Source: Caenorhabditis remanei
Lineage: Eukaryota > Nematoda > Chromadorea > Rhabditida > Rhabditidae
Length of the DNA: 64,000 nucleotides
Assembly: GCF_010183535.1 (NCBI RefSeq)
Contig: NC_071331.1
Coordinates: 24,366,001-24,430,000 of the forward strand
Direction: 5' to 3'
Below the pieces are notes generated by a model that ran no database searches, was not told where the DNA came from, and was given only the letters and a program-made list of their open reading frames with translations. Below are positions 43,141 to 53,490 of this stretch, one piece after another. The position numbers and the translations under genes are program-made. How positions within the stretch are numbered: the stretch's first letter is position 1; every line of letters starts with the position of its first letter.

Positions 43141-46100
43141 ATGCATCTTCTTCTAAAAACAGGAACACCGCAACGGCTCAGTGTCTTCTTTCACCGAACA
43201 CAAGATTATCACACGTCGATTCAAAGATTCTCGTCAATTTTACCACAGATTTTGAATGGTAAACGGAAAATTTTGGTAGAAATTGTTATAGTTTTGCTTT
43301 CAGCTCGTCAATTTCCACAGAGGAGAGCTCGCCCGAAAGAGGAGAAGGCAGCAAATACAGAGAATGATCAGAAAAGTAAGAAAATGAAACATTTAGAGCG
43401 AAAAAGCTGAAAATTGCGAAAAAACTGAGATTTTATTGAGGCTAACTGAAGTTTTGCTGAGGCTAACTGAGATTTTGCTGAGGCTAACTGAAGTTTTGCT
43501 GAGGCTAACTGAGATTTTGCGGAGGCTAACTTTTTTTTAAATGGAATTTTTCCCGATTTTCGCAAAAATTTTTCCCGATTTTCGCAAAAATTTCCTCATT
43601 TTCAGCCTTCAAAAATCCATGGATCGAAATCTCATGGAGCTCAAAAGGACACCGAGAGACCAAAGAAGAAGTCAAAGAGTCGAGTGAAGGTGGCGGTGGA
43701 AACGGCGGAAAAGACGATGATCCGCGCAAGAAATTGATGGAAAAAATGAAAAGATGGCTAGCGATTTCCCTATTCGCTTATGGAGTTCTATTCATGCTCT
43801 CTCCTAAAACTTCAGGCGGAGTTACAGCTGACAAGATTTCCTGGAGTGAATTTATCAATGAGTTACTGCCAACAGGACAAATTTATCGAATTATTGTACT
43901 CCCTGAGAAGGATATCGCTTATCTCTATGTCTATGATACAGGAGCGAAAAATTCAAAAGGAGAACGACTTGCGAACATGTATAGAGTAGGGATACCATCG
44001 GTAGCAAGATTCGAGACAGAAGTCCGTGCTGCCGAGGCGGCGCTAGGTCTCCCACCAGAGCACTGGACACAAATTGAGTTTAAACGATCTGAAAATATCG
44101 CTCAATGGATCACAATTATCTTCCTGGGCGGTCTACTCATCGGCGGATTTCTGTTATTCAAAAAAATGAAGGGATCTTTCAATATGACTGATATCATGTC
44201 TAATATGACGAAAGGAAAATTCACAGTTATCGATCCACACAGTGCGGAGGGGAAAAAACAGCTGAAAATCAAGTTTAAGGATGTCGCTGGTTGTAGTGAG
44301 GCGAAAGTGGAGATTCGTGAGTTTGTGGATTATTTGAAGAATCCTGGCAGGTTTACGGTGAGTTTTTGCGAAAAAATGGCGAAAAATCTTATTTCATTCC
44401 TTCAGAAACTCGGTGCCAAGCTGCCACGTGGCGCTCTCCTCACCGGACCGCCCGGATGTGGTAAAACTCTTCTCGCAAAGGCTCTCGCCGCGGAATCCAC
44501 TGTCCCATTCATCTCAATGAATGGTTCGGAGTTTGTGGAGGTGATTGGTGGTCTGGGTGCGTCGAGAATTCGTGGTTTATTCAAAGAAGCACGCTCACGG
44601 TCTCCTTGTATCATTTATATCGATGAGATTGATGCGATCGGAAAGAAGAGAAACGAGGGAAATGGTGCAGGCGGATTTGGAGGTTAATTTGGAGTATTTT
44701 GAGCTAAAAATCTGGAAAAAACGGTGAAAAATGAACCTAATTGAGTGAATTTTGAGTTTTGTTGAGGCTAAGCGATTTTTGCTGAGGCTAACTGAGATTT
44801 TGCTGAGGCTAACTGTGATTTTGCTGAGGCTAAGCGGTTTTGCTGAGGCTAACTGACATTTTGCTAATGCTAACTGAGATTTTGCTGATAGTGAGGCTAA
44901 CTGAGATTTTGCTGAGGCTAAGTGAGATTTTGCTGAGGCTAACTGATTTTACTGAGGCTAACTTTTTTCTCGTAAAAAACCCAATTTTCACCGTTTTTCA
45001 TGGTTTTTCCTCATTTTCAATAAAAATCTTATATTTCCAGGCGGTTCCGGTGAAGAGGAGCAAACACTCAATCAACTTCTCGTCGAAATGGACGGAATGG
45101 GATCCGGGAACGGTGTTGTCGTGTTGGCATCCACAAACCGTGCCGATGTTCTCGATAAGGCCTTGTTACGACCGGGACGATTTGACAGACACATTTCGAT
45201 TGATCTACCAACAATGATCGAGAGAAAGGATATGTTCGAGTTGTACATGCGGAAGATTAAGCTAGACCACGCCCCTCAAGAGTATTCTCAACGATTGTCG
45301 GCGATGACACCCGGATTTTCTGGTGCTGATATCATGAATGTCTGTAACGAGTCAGCGATCCGTGCGGCGTCGAATAAATCCCGTGTGGTGACGATTAAGG
45401 ACGTGGAATATGCATTGGATAGAGTGTTAGCTGGATCAGAGAAGAGAAGTAGGAGTTTGGTGGAGGAGGAGAGAGAAGTGGTGGCTTATCACGAAGCAGG
45501 CCATGCCCTCGTCGGATGGATGCTTGAACACACAGATGCTCTCCTGAAAGTCACTATTATCCCGAGAACCTCTGCGGCTCTCGGATTCGCGCAGTATTCG
45601 CCACGTGACAAAAAACTGTTTGCGAAGGAGGAGTTGTTCGATAGAATGTGTATGATGCTTGGTGGTCGATGCGCTGAGAATCTGAAATTCGGACGAATCA
45701 CTTCGGGTGCACAAGACGATCTTCAAAAAGTGACGAAATCCGCGTACGCTCAAGTGAAATTATATGGAATGAGTGCGAATGTCGGACCGCTTTCGTTCCC
45801 TAACACCGAGGGATTTCAGATTAAACCGTACTCGAAGAAATTTGGAGCAATGTTTGACCAGGAGGCGTCATTGATTGTGGCGAAGGCGCATGAGGAGACG
45901 ACGAAGTTGATTAGGGATAATATGGATAAGCTGGAAACGGTAAACACCTTGAAAAATGTGCTCAAAATTGAGTTAAACGTCATTTTTCTGTTGAAATTGT
46001 CAGAAACATTGCTGGAAAAACTCGATTTCTCGATTTTATTACATAAAAACTGATGAAAATCGATAAAAACAGTCCAAAAAGCGTGTAATGACTGAAAAAT

Positions 46101-46355
46101 GCTTAGCCTCAGCAAATTCTCAGTTAGCCTCAGCAAATTCTCAGTTAGCCTCAGCAAAATCTCAGTTAGCCTCAGTAAATTCTCAGTTAGCCTCAACAAA
46201 ATATTGCATCATTCCAGATCGCTCAAGCGCTTCTAAAACGTGAAGTTCTCAATTACGACGACGTGAAACAACTGATCGGAACCCCGAAATTCGGAGACAA
46301 ACATGTGATTGATATGGTGGAGAATGTGTTGCCGAAGGAGGACGCTCTCAATTAA
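43141..46355 (+). CDS. ppgn-1: Paraplegin, mitochondrial m-AAA protease subunit
   Basis: Six exons (43141-43258, 43304-43375, 43606-44357, 44406-44682, 45041-45939, 46218-46355) give 751 residues. The m-AAA protease degrades misfolded inner-membrane proteins and processes matrix substrates. Seen in order are a basic N-terminus suited to mitochondrial import, a first membrane span ([16 protein letters not shown]), an intermembrane domain, a second span ([20 protein letters not shown]), Walker A GPPGCGKT, Walker [25 protein letters not shown], the second region of homology (RPGRFDRHI) and zinc-metalloprotease HEAGH in [13 protein letters not shown]. The [11 protein letters not shown] and GGRCAENL segments match paraplegin (SPG7) closely, and its C. 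elegans orthologue lies on Y38F2AR. It ends tail-to-tail with the nuclear receptor gene. Confidence 0.95.
43434..43530. repeat. 21-bp minisatellite, cluster 13 (ppgn-1 intron 2)
   Basis: Five plus-oriented units between the exons ending at 43375 and starting at 43606. Confidence 0.92.
44757..44966. repeat. 21-bp minisatellite, cluster 14 (ppgn-1 intron 4)
   Basis: About ten plus-oriented units with one internal break (GCTGATAGTGAGGCTAACTG), between the exons ending at 44682 and starting at 45041. Confidence 0.93.
46100..46205. repeat. 21-bp minisatellite, cluster 15, the last in the window
   Basis: Five or six units in GTTAGCCTCAGCAAATTCTCA orientation in the final ppgn-1 intron. No unit was seen to the right of this point. 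Confidence 0.93.
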
Positions 46356-46459
46356 TTTCTCTAATTTTTTCTTGTTTTCCTGTAATTTTTCTGCTCTTTT
46401 GACGGGTTCTTCACTTGTTATCATATTTGTTTTTATTAGGAAATATAGAATAGATCTAC

Positions 46460-48371
46460 TCAATGTACAGCCATCCTACAAACAACTTCCAAATCCTTCT
46501 GATTTTTGAAGAATGTCTCTCGAATTTCCGCTTCAGAAATCTGAATTATAGTCAGCGGTATCAATAGAAGCTGAGCACATCGATTGGATCCCGACTGGAA
46601 AACTCGGGCCGCATGGTTTTCCGCCAGTATCTGCATAGCACCGATTTGAGTGGCGAGGATGTCTTGCTTGGATTCCAGCCGGCCGTCTTCTGCAAAATTT
46701 GGCAAAATTTTCGATTGTCGTCGCGTTTATCACCGCCCTAGCTCCTTGAATTCCTAGTGCGAGCATGGCTAAGTGGATAACGCTTTTGCCCTCGGCACCA
46801 TGGGTCGGGGGTTCGATTCCCACCCGTACCAAAACTTTTTTTGCTTATTTTTATTCATTTTTACCTGCTCTATAAATCAAAACCACTGTGATTGCCCACT
46901 GTTCCACCACATTTAGATTCAAATTTTTTATTGTTTTATAGGTGGATCGCAGCTTTTCGTTGGTGCAGTCTGAAATATTCATTGGAAAAAAAAAGTAACA
47001 AAATTTTTTTTGACCTACCATTAATAAGGTTAGCCCCCGGTTGGCATATAATATGGAATAGAAATAAGGAATGCCAGCAATTGGAAAAAATTATCTGAAA
47101 ATCTTTTTGAATTTTTCGCAATGGAGCGCACTTACCCTCCGATCAGAAGCGGGGAAAGTGTTGGCTGGCGGTAGGGATGACCACCAATGGATTACTGTAG
47201 ATAGACAGGTGATAGGGTCTTGTGGTTGGTCGATGGGGGTTAGCACTTTCAGTTTTTTGGGTTTCAGGGGAGAAGGACGAGTTGGTGTAGGAGTTTCTGG
47301 CGGGATGAGACGTTCATGTTGGACGGCTGGAAGGAAAATGAGGTGTATCTCAAAAGTGAGCGGAGCTAGAAAAAAGTTGATAATTAGTAAAATGTAGAGC
47401 GGAAAATTTGAAGTATTTTACTAGTTGACAACTTTTTGATAACTCTACACCCTGAGGAGATACGGGCGGTCAAAGCTTACTGAAGAGAAATGGGAGACGC
47501 AGAGAAACGAGAGCGCTCTAGCTGCCTGCGTCTTACCCAGCTTCAACCGCCCGTACCTTCTCAGGTTTTGGTGCTATTAAAAAGTTTTCAACTAACAAAA
47601 TACTCCAAATTTCAAGAGCTACATTTTTGTAGTTGACAACTTTTTGATAGCTCGTCAGGATTTTGAGATACAACGCAAGAAACACTCACCGTGCCGATTC
47701 ATGGAAACCGCCAGACACTTTTGAAATCGACACGCTTGACACTGATTCCGACGGATTACGTCAATGACACAACGTTTAGTCTCTTTGCAAGTGTAACGGA
47801 GGTTTCGACGGATGGAACGTTTGAAGAATCCACGACATCCGTCACAGGAGAGCACTCCGTAGTGGCGGCCTGCAAAAAAGGGAATGTATCTTAAAAACGG
47901 AAGTAGCTAGTAAAAAGTTGGTAACTAGTAAAATGTAGCGCTTAAAATTCTGCATATTTTATTAGTTGACTACTTTTTGTTAGCGCTTAACCCTGAGGAG
48001 ATACGGGCGGTCAAAGTAAAGTTTCCGGGAGAGAAGATGAGAGAGCGCTCTAGCTGTCTACGTTTCTCCCCACCTTTCACCGTCCGTATCTCCTCAGGGT
48101 GTAGAACTATCAAAAAGTTGTCAACTAATAAAATTTTGCGCTTAAAATTTTACGTATTTTTGTAGTTGACAACTTTTTTCTAGCTACTTCCATTTTTAAG
48201 ATATCACGCTTTAAATTTAGTGCTCATAGAGAGAGGGAGGGAGAGACGCAGACAACGAGACACTCTCGTTTCTCTGCGTCTCTCCCCTCCTCTACTCTCT
48301 CAAGATTTACCTGACGCTCGATCTCCACAAACCCGACATATTGGCGGCTCCGGACCACAGAGCATAAGCAT
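46460..48371 (-). CDS. Nuclear hormone receptor, NR2E (FAX-1/PNR-like)
   Basis: Six minus-strand exons (48371-48311, 47869-47690, 47326-47136, 47094-47019, 46969-46865, 46689-46460) give 280 residues. The protein is a DNA-binding transcription factor. Zinc finger 1 ([20 protein letters not shown]) has P-box CDGCRG. Finger 2 runs from CKETKRC to CQACRFQKC, followed by MNRHAVQHER, the NR2E3/FAX-1 type C-terminal extension. A Pro-rich hinge ([12 protein letters not shown]) leads to a diverged ligand-binding domain whose end ([19 protein letters not shown]) aligns with helices 10-11 of NR2E3. Only seven residues precede the first zinc-binding Cys in this start choice (ATG 48371), so an extra 5' exon is possible. 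Two introns hold palindromic repeats. It overlaps no gene but ends 104 bases from ppgn-1 in convergent orientation. Confidence 0.87.
46760..46832 (+). ncRNA. tRNA-like sequence in nuclear-receptor intron
   Basis: GCATGGCTAAGTGGATAACG (A box) and GGGGGTTCGATTCCCACC (B box), ending in ACCA. It sits antisense in the intron between exons 46969-46865 and 46689-46460. The acceptor ends do not pair, so tRNA function is doubtful. Confidence 0.5.
47405..47685. repeat. GTTGACAAC palindrome family (receptor intron 2)
   Basis: ACTAGTTGACAACTTTTTGA and its complement flank GAGGAGATACGGGCGGTCAA / TTGACCGCCCGTATCTCC-type arms around an ACGCAGAGAAACGAGAGCGC core. A second partial arm follows at 47620-47680. 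Confidence 0.88.
47900..48300. repeat. GTTGACAAC palindrome family (receptor intron 1), two units
   Basis: The first unit spans about 47905-48205 with CTGAGGAGATACGGGCGG and CCGTCCGTATCTCCTCAG arms. A second short palindrome at 48222-48300 has an ACGCAGACAACGAGACACTC / TTTCTCTGCGTCTCTC core. Confidence 0.88.
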
Positions 48372-48741
48372 TTTTAAGAAATTTTGGAAAACAATTTTTC
48401 GAGAATTTTTTTTGTTGAAAAAAGTAGGCGTGGCTTAGAAAATGAAGTGGTGGGGACTTCTGAAGTATCCGGGGGCCAGAGGATTATCCTTTTGGTGTCT
48501 TTGTCGTCAAAGAGAAGAGAAAAAGCTAGGTCAATCAACGTGGGAATATTTTTTATGGAGAGGGGACCACTGACATTTGAGTAGGGAGACGCGGATTATC
48601 CGCCGTTGGAGGGCTTTGGTCTTACTGTAGCAATCGGGAAGACGTGAAGAAGTTTCAAAGTTTTAAAAAATTTCAAAAAAAATTTATTCAAAAAATTTTT
48701 ATTCTGACAATTTTCGATAGGTAACTGCGCTCCACCGCATT

Positions 48742-49882
48742 TTATACAATTCTGGTGACGTCGATCGATTTGTAGATCTCAAATGTTCCGTCTCGAACAG
48801 GGGTACACGGAGTGATCTCCTCGTCTTTGATCTCAATGTTGACTTGGGGTGCACAGTTGTGTTGGATACGGAGGTAGAGCTCGTAGCAGTCCTGGAAATT
48901 GGGAAAAATTAAAAAATCTTAAAATTAAAAACATGTAAATTGTAGAGCTTGAAATTCTGCACATTTTATTAGTTGACAGTTTTTTGATAGGAGTTAGCGG
49001 ACGCGAGATATAAGGGGTACAAAAATGGGCGGTGCAGAGAAAAGAGAGTGTTGCCTTGCGTCTTTGACCGCCCGTATCTCTTTGGGCTTTGGCGCTAGCA
49101 AAAAGTTATCAACTAGTAAAATGTAGCTCTTGAAATTTGGATTGTTTTACCAGTTGACAACTTTTTGATAGCTTTACACCCCGAGGAGATACAGGCGGTC
49201 AAAAGTGGGAAGAAACGCAGACTGCAAGAGCACTCGTGTTTCTCTGCGTTTCTCTCCAACTTCAACAGCTTGTATCTCCTCAGGGTTTGGTGCTAGCAAA
49301 ACGTTGTCAACTACTAAAATGTAGCTCTTGAAATTTGGAGTATTTTATCAGTTGACAACTTTTTGATAGCTCTACACACCGAGGAGATACGGGCGGTCAA
49401 AGGTGTAGAAAGACGCAGACAGCTAGAGCGCTCTCGTTTCTCTGCGTCTCTCCCTAACTTCCACCGCCCGTATCTCCTCAGGGTTTGGTGCTATCAAAAA
49501 ACTTCCAACTAATAAAATACTCCAAATTTTCTGCTCTACAATTCCACCCCCCTTGACTTACATTACCAATAAACCCATCTCCATGATCCACAGCCTCAAT
49601 TCGAAACTCGATCGGGTACCTATCATAGTACATTGTCAAATTCTGTGTCAAATGATCGTCGTTCCATCGTTCGCCGAGAGCACTGTCACTCTCCCACAAC
49701 TCGACCCATTTCACGTATTTCGCCTGATCCTCGTTTTCCTTTGGCCAGTCGCAATGGAGTTTTCCGGTCACTACGAAGTGCGTCGTGATGTTATCTTTCT
49801 TCTCCCTCCAGGCGTCGGTTGGGGTGACGAGGAAGAGGACCAGAAGGAGGAGGAGGATGGGACCAAAATATTGAGAAGACAT
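48742..49882 (-). CDS. Transthyretin-like secreted protein (TTR family)
   Basis: Two minus-strand exons (49882-49562, 48891-48742) give 156 residues. The nematode transthyretin-like family encodes secreted proteins of mostly unknown role; one member (TTR-52) bridges apoptotic cells to phagocytes. A signal peptide is obvious (SSQYFGPILLLLLVLFLVTP, cleavage near TDAW). The core starts HFVVTGKLHCDWP and continues KWVELWESDSALGERWNDDH, then FRIEAVDHGDG, and ends with DCYELYLRIQHNCAP, the family's conserved H-N-C motif. Two N-glycosylation sequons (NIT, NLT) are visible. The intron holds three tandem palindromic repeats. The member cannot be identified. Confidence 0.88.
48930..49530. repeat. GTTGACAAC palindrome family, three adjacent units (ttr intron)
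   Basis: Units at about 48955-49130, 49131-49310 and 49311-49530 each show GTTGACAACTTTTTGATAGC arms and a TCTCTGCGTCTCTC-type core. The last unit is the most perfect. Confidence 0.9.
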
Positions 49883-50280
49883 TGCTACTGATTTTGGTTA
49901 TATGATTTGAGAGATTTAGAGATAGGCGGTCTTTTATACTGTCCTCCACGTCATGCCACCCCCGTGGGAGGTTGGGGTTACACGCTAGAAATTCCAAAAT
50001 TTGAATCAAGGACGGGTTGCCACGTCAAAAACCTTAATTTACTAAAATTTTTTGAACTAAAAATCACAGAATTTGAGTTAAAATGAAAGGAAATTGAAAA
50101 AATGAAAAATAAAGTCCCTAACCATGTCTTCTAAATGAACTATCTATTTCATGCCAAATGTTCTCAAATTCCGCCCTAAATCGATATCTCTTCCTAAGAC
50201 ACCTCAAATTCATTTTTCATATCGTTTCTTTTAATATCAATTTTCCCTTTCTGTTTTCTATATGAACTTTAATTTGTAAA
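49883..50280 (-). promoter_or_regulatory. Upstream region of the transthyretin-like gene
   Basis: Upstream of the minus-strand ATG at 49882, the plus sequence GGTCTTTTATACTGTCC (49928-49944; complement contains TATAAAAG) is a likely TATA element about 50 bases from the start codon. The remaining 300 bases are AT-rich without coding signal. Confidence 0.5.
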
Positions 50281-50289
50281 AAAAAAGGT

Positions 50290-50650
50290 CGCTTTACATC
50301 AAAAACGCCCGTATCTCCATAGGGTGTAAAGCTAGTAAAAAGTTGTCAATTTGTAAAATGTAGAGCTTAAAATTCTACACATTTTACTAATTGACAACTT
50401 TTTGATAGCACCAAACCCAGAGGAGATACGAGCGGTTGAAGTTTGGAGAGACGCAGACAGCTAGAGTGCTCTCGTTTCTCTGCGTCTCTCACCTTCTCTA
50501 CCCGAAAACTTCAACCGCCCGTATCTCCTTAGGGTTTGGTGCTATCAAAAAGTTGTCAATTAGTAAAATGTGTAAAATTTTAAGCTCTACATTTTCCTAA
50601 TTGACAACTTTTTGATTGAAGCAACCCCTGAGAAGATACTGGCGGTTGAA
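50290..50650. repeat. GTTGACAAC palindrome family (intergenic)
   Basis: CCCGTATCTCCATAGGGTGT, AAAAAGTTGTCAATTTG, a GACGCAGACAGCTAGAGTGC core and complements in reverse order. A partial arm continues to 50650. Confidence 0.87.
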
Positions 50651-50859
50651 GTTGAGTTCCATTCCACATTTAGAGCGCGCACCATCTAATTTCCCAGAAG
50701 GTGCGCGCTCTGAGATGCTCGCGCACCATCTGTCTGAGTGCGTACGGTGAATGCTCGATCATCGATTCCATTCTGTCTTTTTGACCGCCTACTGAATGGC
50801 TGGTCCCTTATTGATTTTTCTAGAATTCTAATTTACCCCCCCCCATGCCATCCCCACTG

Positions 50860-51382
50860 TTTTCCAATCCCACCGTCCTCCAACTTCTGGGCAACGTGGC
50901 GACCAGATCCCTGATTCCGATGTTGTCCTCCAGACATGTGTACAATATCCATTGGCAACTTACGGATTGATGGGAGACACGACAAAAGACCACGTCGCTC
51001 CTGAAGGAACTCATCAAGCACGTGTATCAACAGGACAGCTTGTTGGAAAAGTGACGGAATGGAAAGTATTTCCGACGGTGTCAAAGCTGGAGGAATTTAT
51101 TCCGTGAACTCCAGAATTGCGAGACATCTGGCCACATGAGTATCCGATTAAAATTGTGAATTTGCTTCCGATGATGATGAGCCAGAGAAGATCGGAGTGA
51201 TGTGTTCGACACAATCACAAATTATAATTCTCGCTGAAAATCTCAAAGATTCGGGAGCCGCCAGAGAGTTGAAGGAAAAAAATGCAATAATGGAGGAGAC
51301 CACAGCAATCTTGACGTCTGCTAAACACATGGAATATAGATTTGGAGACCAAAAAAGGAGTTGGATTGACGCCAGGTGAATA
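50860..51382 (+). pseudogene. Decayed protein-coding segment, family not recognised
   Basis: Protein-like reading continues through several frames with breaks. A frame from about 50875 reads PTSGQRGDQIPDSDVVLQTC and then TYGLMGDTTKDHVAPEG; after an in-frame TGA near 51107 it resumes TPELRDIWPHEYPIKIVNLL. A frame change then leads into DDDEPEKIGVMCSTQSQIII and KDSGAARELKEKNAIMEETT up to a stop at 51379. The composition is unlike surrounding AT-rich DNA and no introns are evident, so it looks like a broken or processed copy of a worm gene. I cannot name the family. A real gene with unusual splicing is possible. Confidence 0.4.
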
Positions 51383-52174
51383 AATTTGAATCTTCTTTGA
51401 TAGTAGTTTAGACTTTTTTGTTGATAATCAGTTTTTTTCAGAATTTCCTGCAATTCGCGTAAATCTCCAGTGCCAATCAATCAACCCATTTTTTCTTCTT
51501 TTTGTTTACTATCGTTTTATGTAAATTGTAATTTTTAAAATAAATGAACTCCGCTCTTCTCCCCCCTTTTTTTCTTTGACCGCCCGTATCTCCTTAGGGT
51601 TTAGTGCTATCAAGAAGGTGTCAACTAGTAAAATGAGTAGAATTTTATGTAGATCATTTTTAAAGTAGACCACTTTTTGATAGCTTTTCAAGTTTTGGAG
51701 ATATAAGGGTTGGAAGCATGGTTTCTTAGTACCAAAAGCGCGAATACCGGGTGGATAGGTAATGGGCTTAAATCGGCCTTTTTCAACTATTGTTGACCCA
51801 GTATTTCTTGTTTTAGAAACGCGACAGAGGCACCCCAGATAGTCATCGAAATGCTATTTCCGTAGCTTTTCAAGTTTTCAGAGCCGAGAAACGCGTCAAA
51901 GGCACGCCATTTGACGAGTTCGCTTGGAATCTGGCGCGTGTCTTTGACGATATTTTGCTTATAGGTTAAGAGGAAACAATTAACGGATTAATTAGTACCG
52001 AAAGCGGCTATCCAACGGGTGGATGGGTTACGGTAGATTATGTTCCCCAAAGAGCGGGATGAGGAGGAAGGTGACAGGTATGTGTCCAAACCGCTCATGA
52101 TGGTCCATATTACTGTAAAGAGGTCAAAAAGGATTAGAGCAGAGTTGTGTCATGTAATTGTTGCCAAACAGCTA

Positions 52175-52486
52175 GATACAGTACCGGATGAAAAAGGTAT
52201 CAACTTTGGCTGTTTTCAGTGGAAAATGACCAACTTTGAGAGTGTACCATAGCAATTCTGATTGTCCTACCAAGAAAATTTTTAATGAATCATATAGATT
52301 GAACGTAGAGCTCCATTCAAAAAAATTTTCAACTACAAAAATAAAGCTCTACCCTTGATCTATATGATCCCTTAAAAGTTTTCTTGGTGTGACGTTCAGA
52401 ATTACTACGGCACACTCTCAAAGTTGGTCATTTTCCACTTAAAACAGCCAAAGTTCATACATTTTTGTCCGGTACTGTAGATAGGT
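52175..52486. mobile_element. Tc1/mariner-type palindromic MITE
   Basis: The ends TACAGTACCGGATGAAAAAG and TTTTTGTCCGGTACTGTA are inverted, followed inward by AACTTTGGCTGTTTTCAGTG and its complement. TACAGT termini with TA are typical of Tc1-family elements in Caenorhabditis. The central part includes CTACAAAAATAAAGCTCTAC. Confidence 0.85.
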
Positions 52487-53019
52487 CTACCTCATGAATT
52501 GAGTAAAGCGGTGTCTTAACTAATTATAAGCTATTAACAGGTTGAAGGCAGATGGGTACGGAAGAGGAATACGGCAAATAGGGGATTATAGGTTTTTGAA
52601 AAGAGAGGCGAAAAAAGGGGGGCTTATGGTATACTGTACCGCTCAATAGGGACATAAGTTCCTTCTAATAGATACTACTAACCTGAAATTTTGGGAAAAC
52701 ATTTTTTGTAGACATTCAAAGATACTTACAAAAAATCTGGATAAAAAATCATGTTCCAAAAGTTTTCTGCACAATTTTTCTCATTTCGGGACAGTAGGAC
52801 GCTGAGTATTAATTTTTGGCGTCACGTATCTCTTTCCCTGAGTTGCTATAGATCTGTAACTTAATATGTATATAAAACTCGGTCAGGGCTACAAATTTTA
52901 TATGTTCCATTTTTTTGCTGGAGCCCTCTGGTGCGCGTTAGGCGCGTTTGAAAGTTGTTTTCCTGATTTTCTATTTAATCATTTTGACTGTTTGTATAAT
53001 ATCTCAGACCCTTGCAGTC

Positions 53020-53490
53020 CCACTCAGAAATTATTAATTACAAAAATGAACTTCATAAAATTTGCAACATTTTATTAGTTGAAAAGTTTTCCCTATCTCC
53101 CTTCCTTCCCGAGTTAAAAGCAAGTGTGCTCCACCGCACAATCCATCATTCTTAGCACTTATAACTTTCGAATTACCACAGCTATCAGAATAGTCTAAAT
53201 TGATAAAATACTTTAAATTTTATGACCTACATGATTGTAACTTGATACTCTCAGATATTCCTCCTTATTAATAACATACACCCAATTTTAGGCTCTCCCT
53301 ACCAGGGACTATCTGGCGGGGAGGGCCTAAGTACCCTGTTGCGTCATCAAGGTGTCCGTCGTTTGTAACTCGGAATGACACTCTTTCTTTCTGTTCATGT
53401 GTTTATTTGCACAGAAAGAGAGGACACCCATGACACTTTTTACTTTCATGGTGGTCTTCCTTTATACTTAACAGTTATTTTAAATATGAT
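53020..53490 (+). repeat. Upstream block of the tandem duplication, copy A
   Basis: Shared features with 60300-60800 in the same order: TAATTACAAAAATGAACTTC, GAATTACCACAGCTATC, CCTCCTTATTAATA, GCGTCATCA, CGGAATG and TTATTTGCACAGAAAG. Copies are diverged (indels) but collinear, with an offset of about 7.26 kb. Confidence 0.7.
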
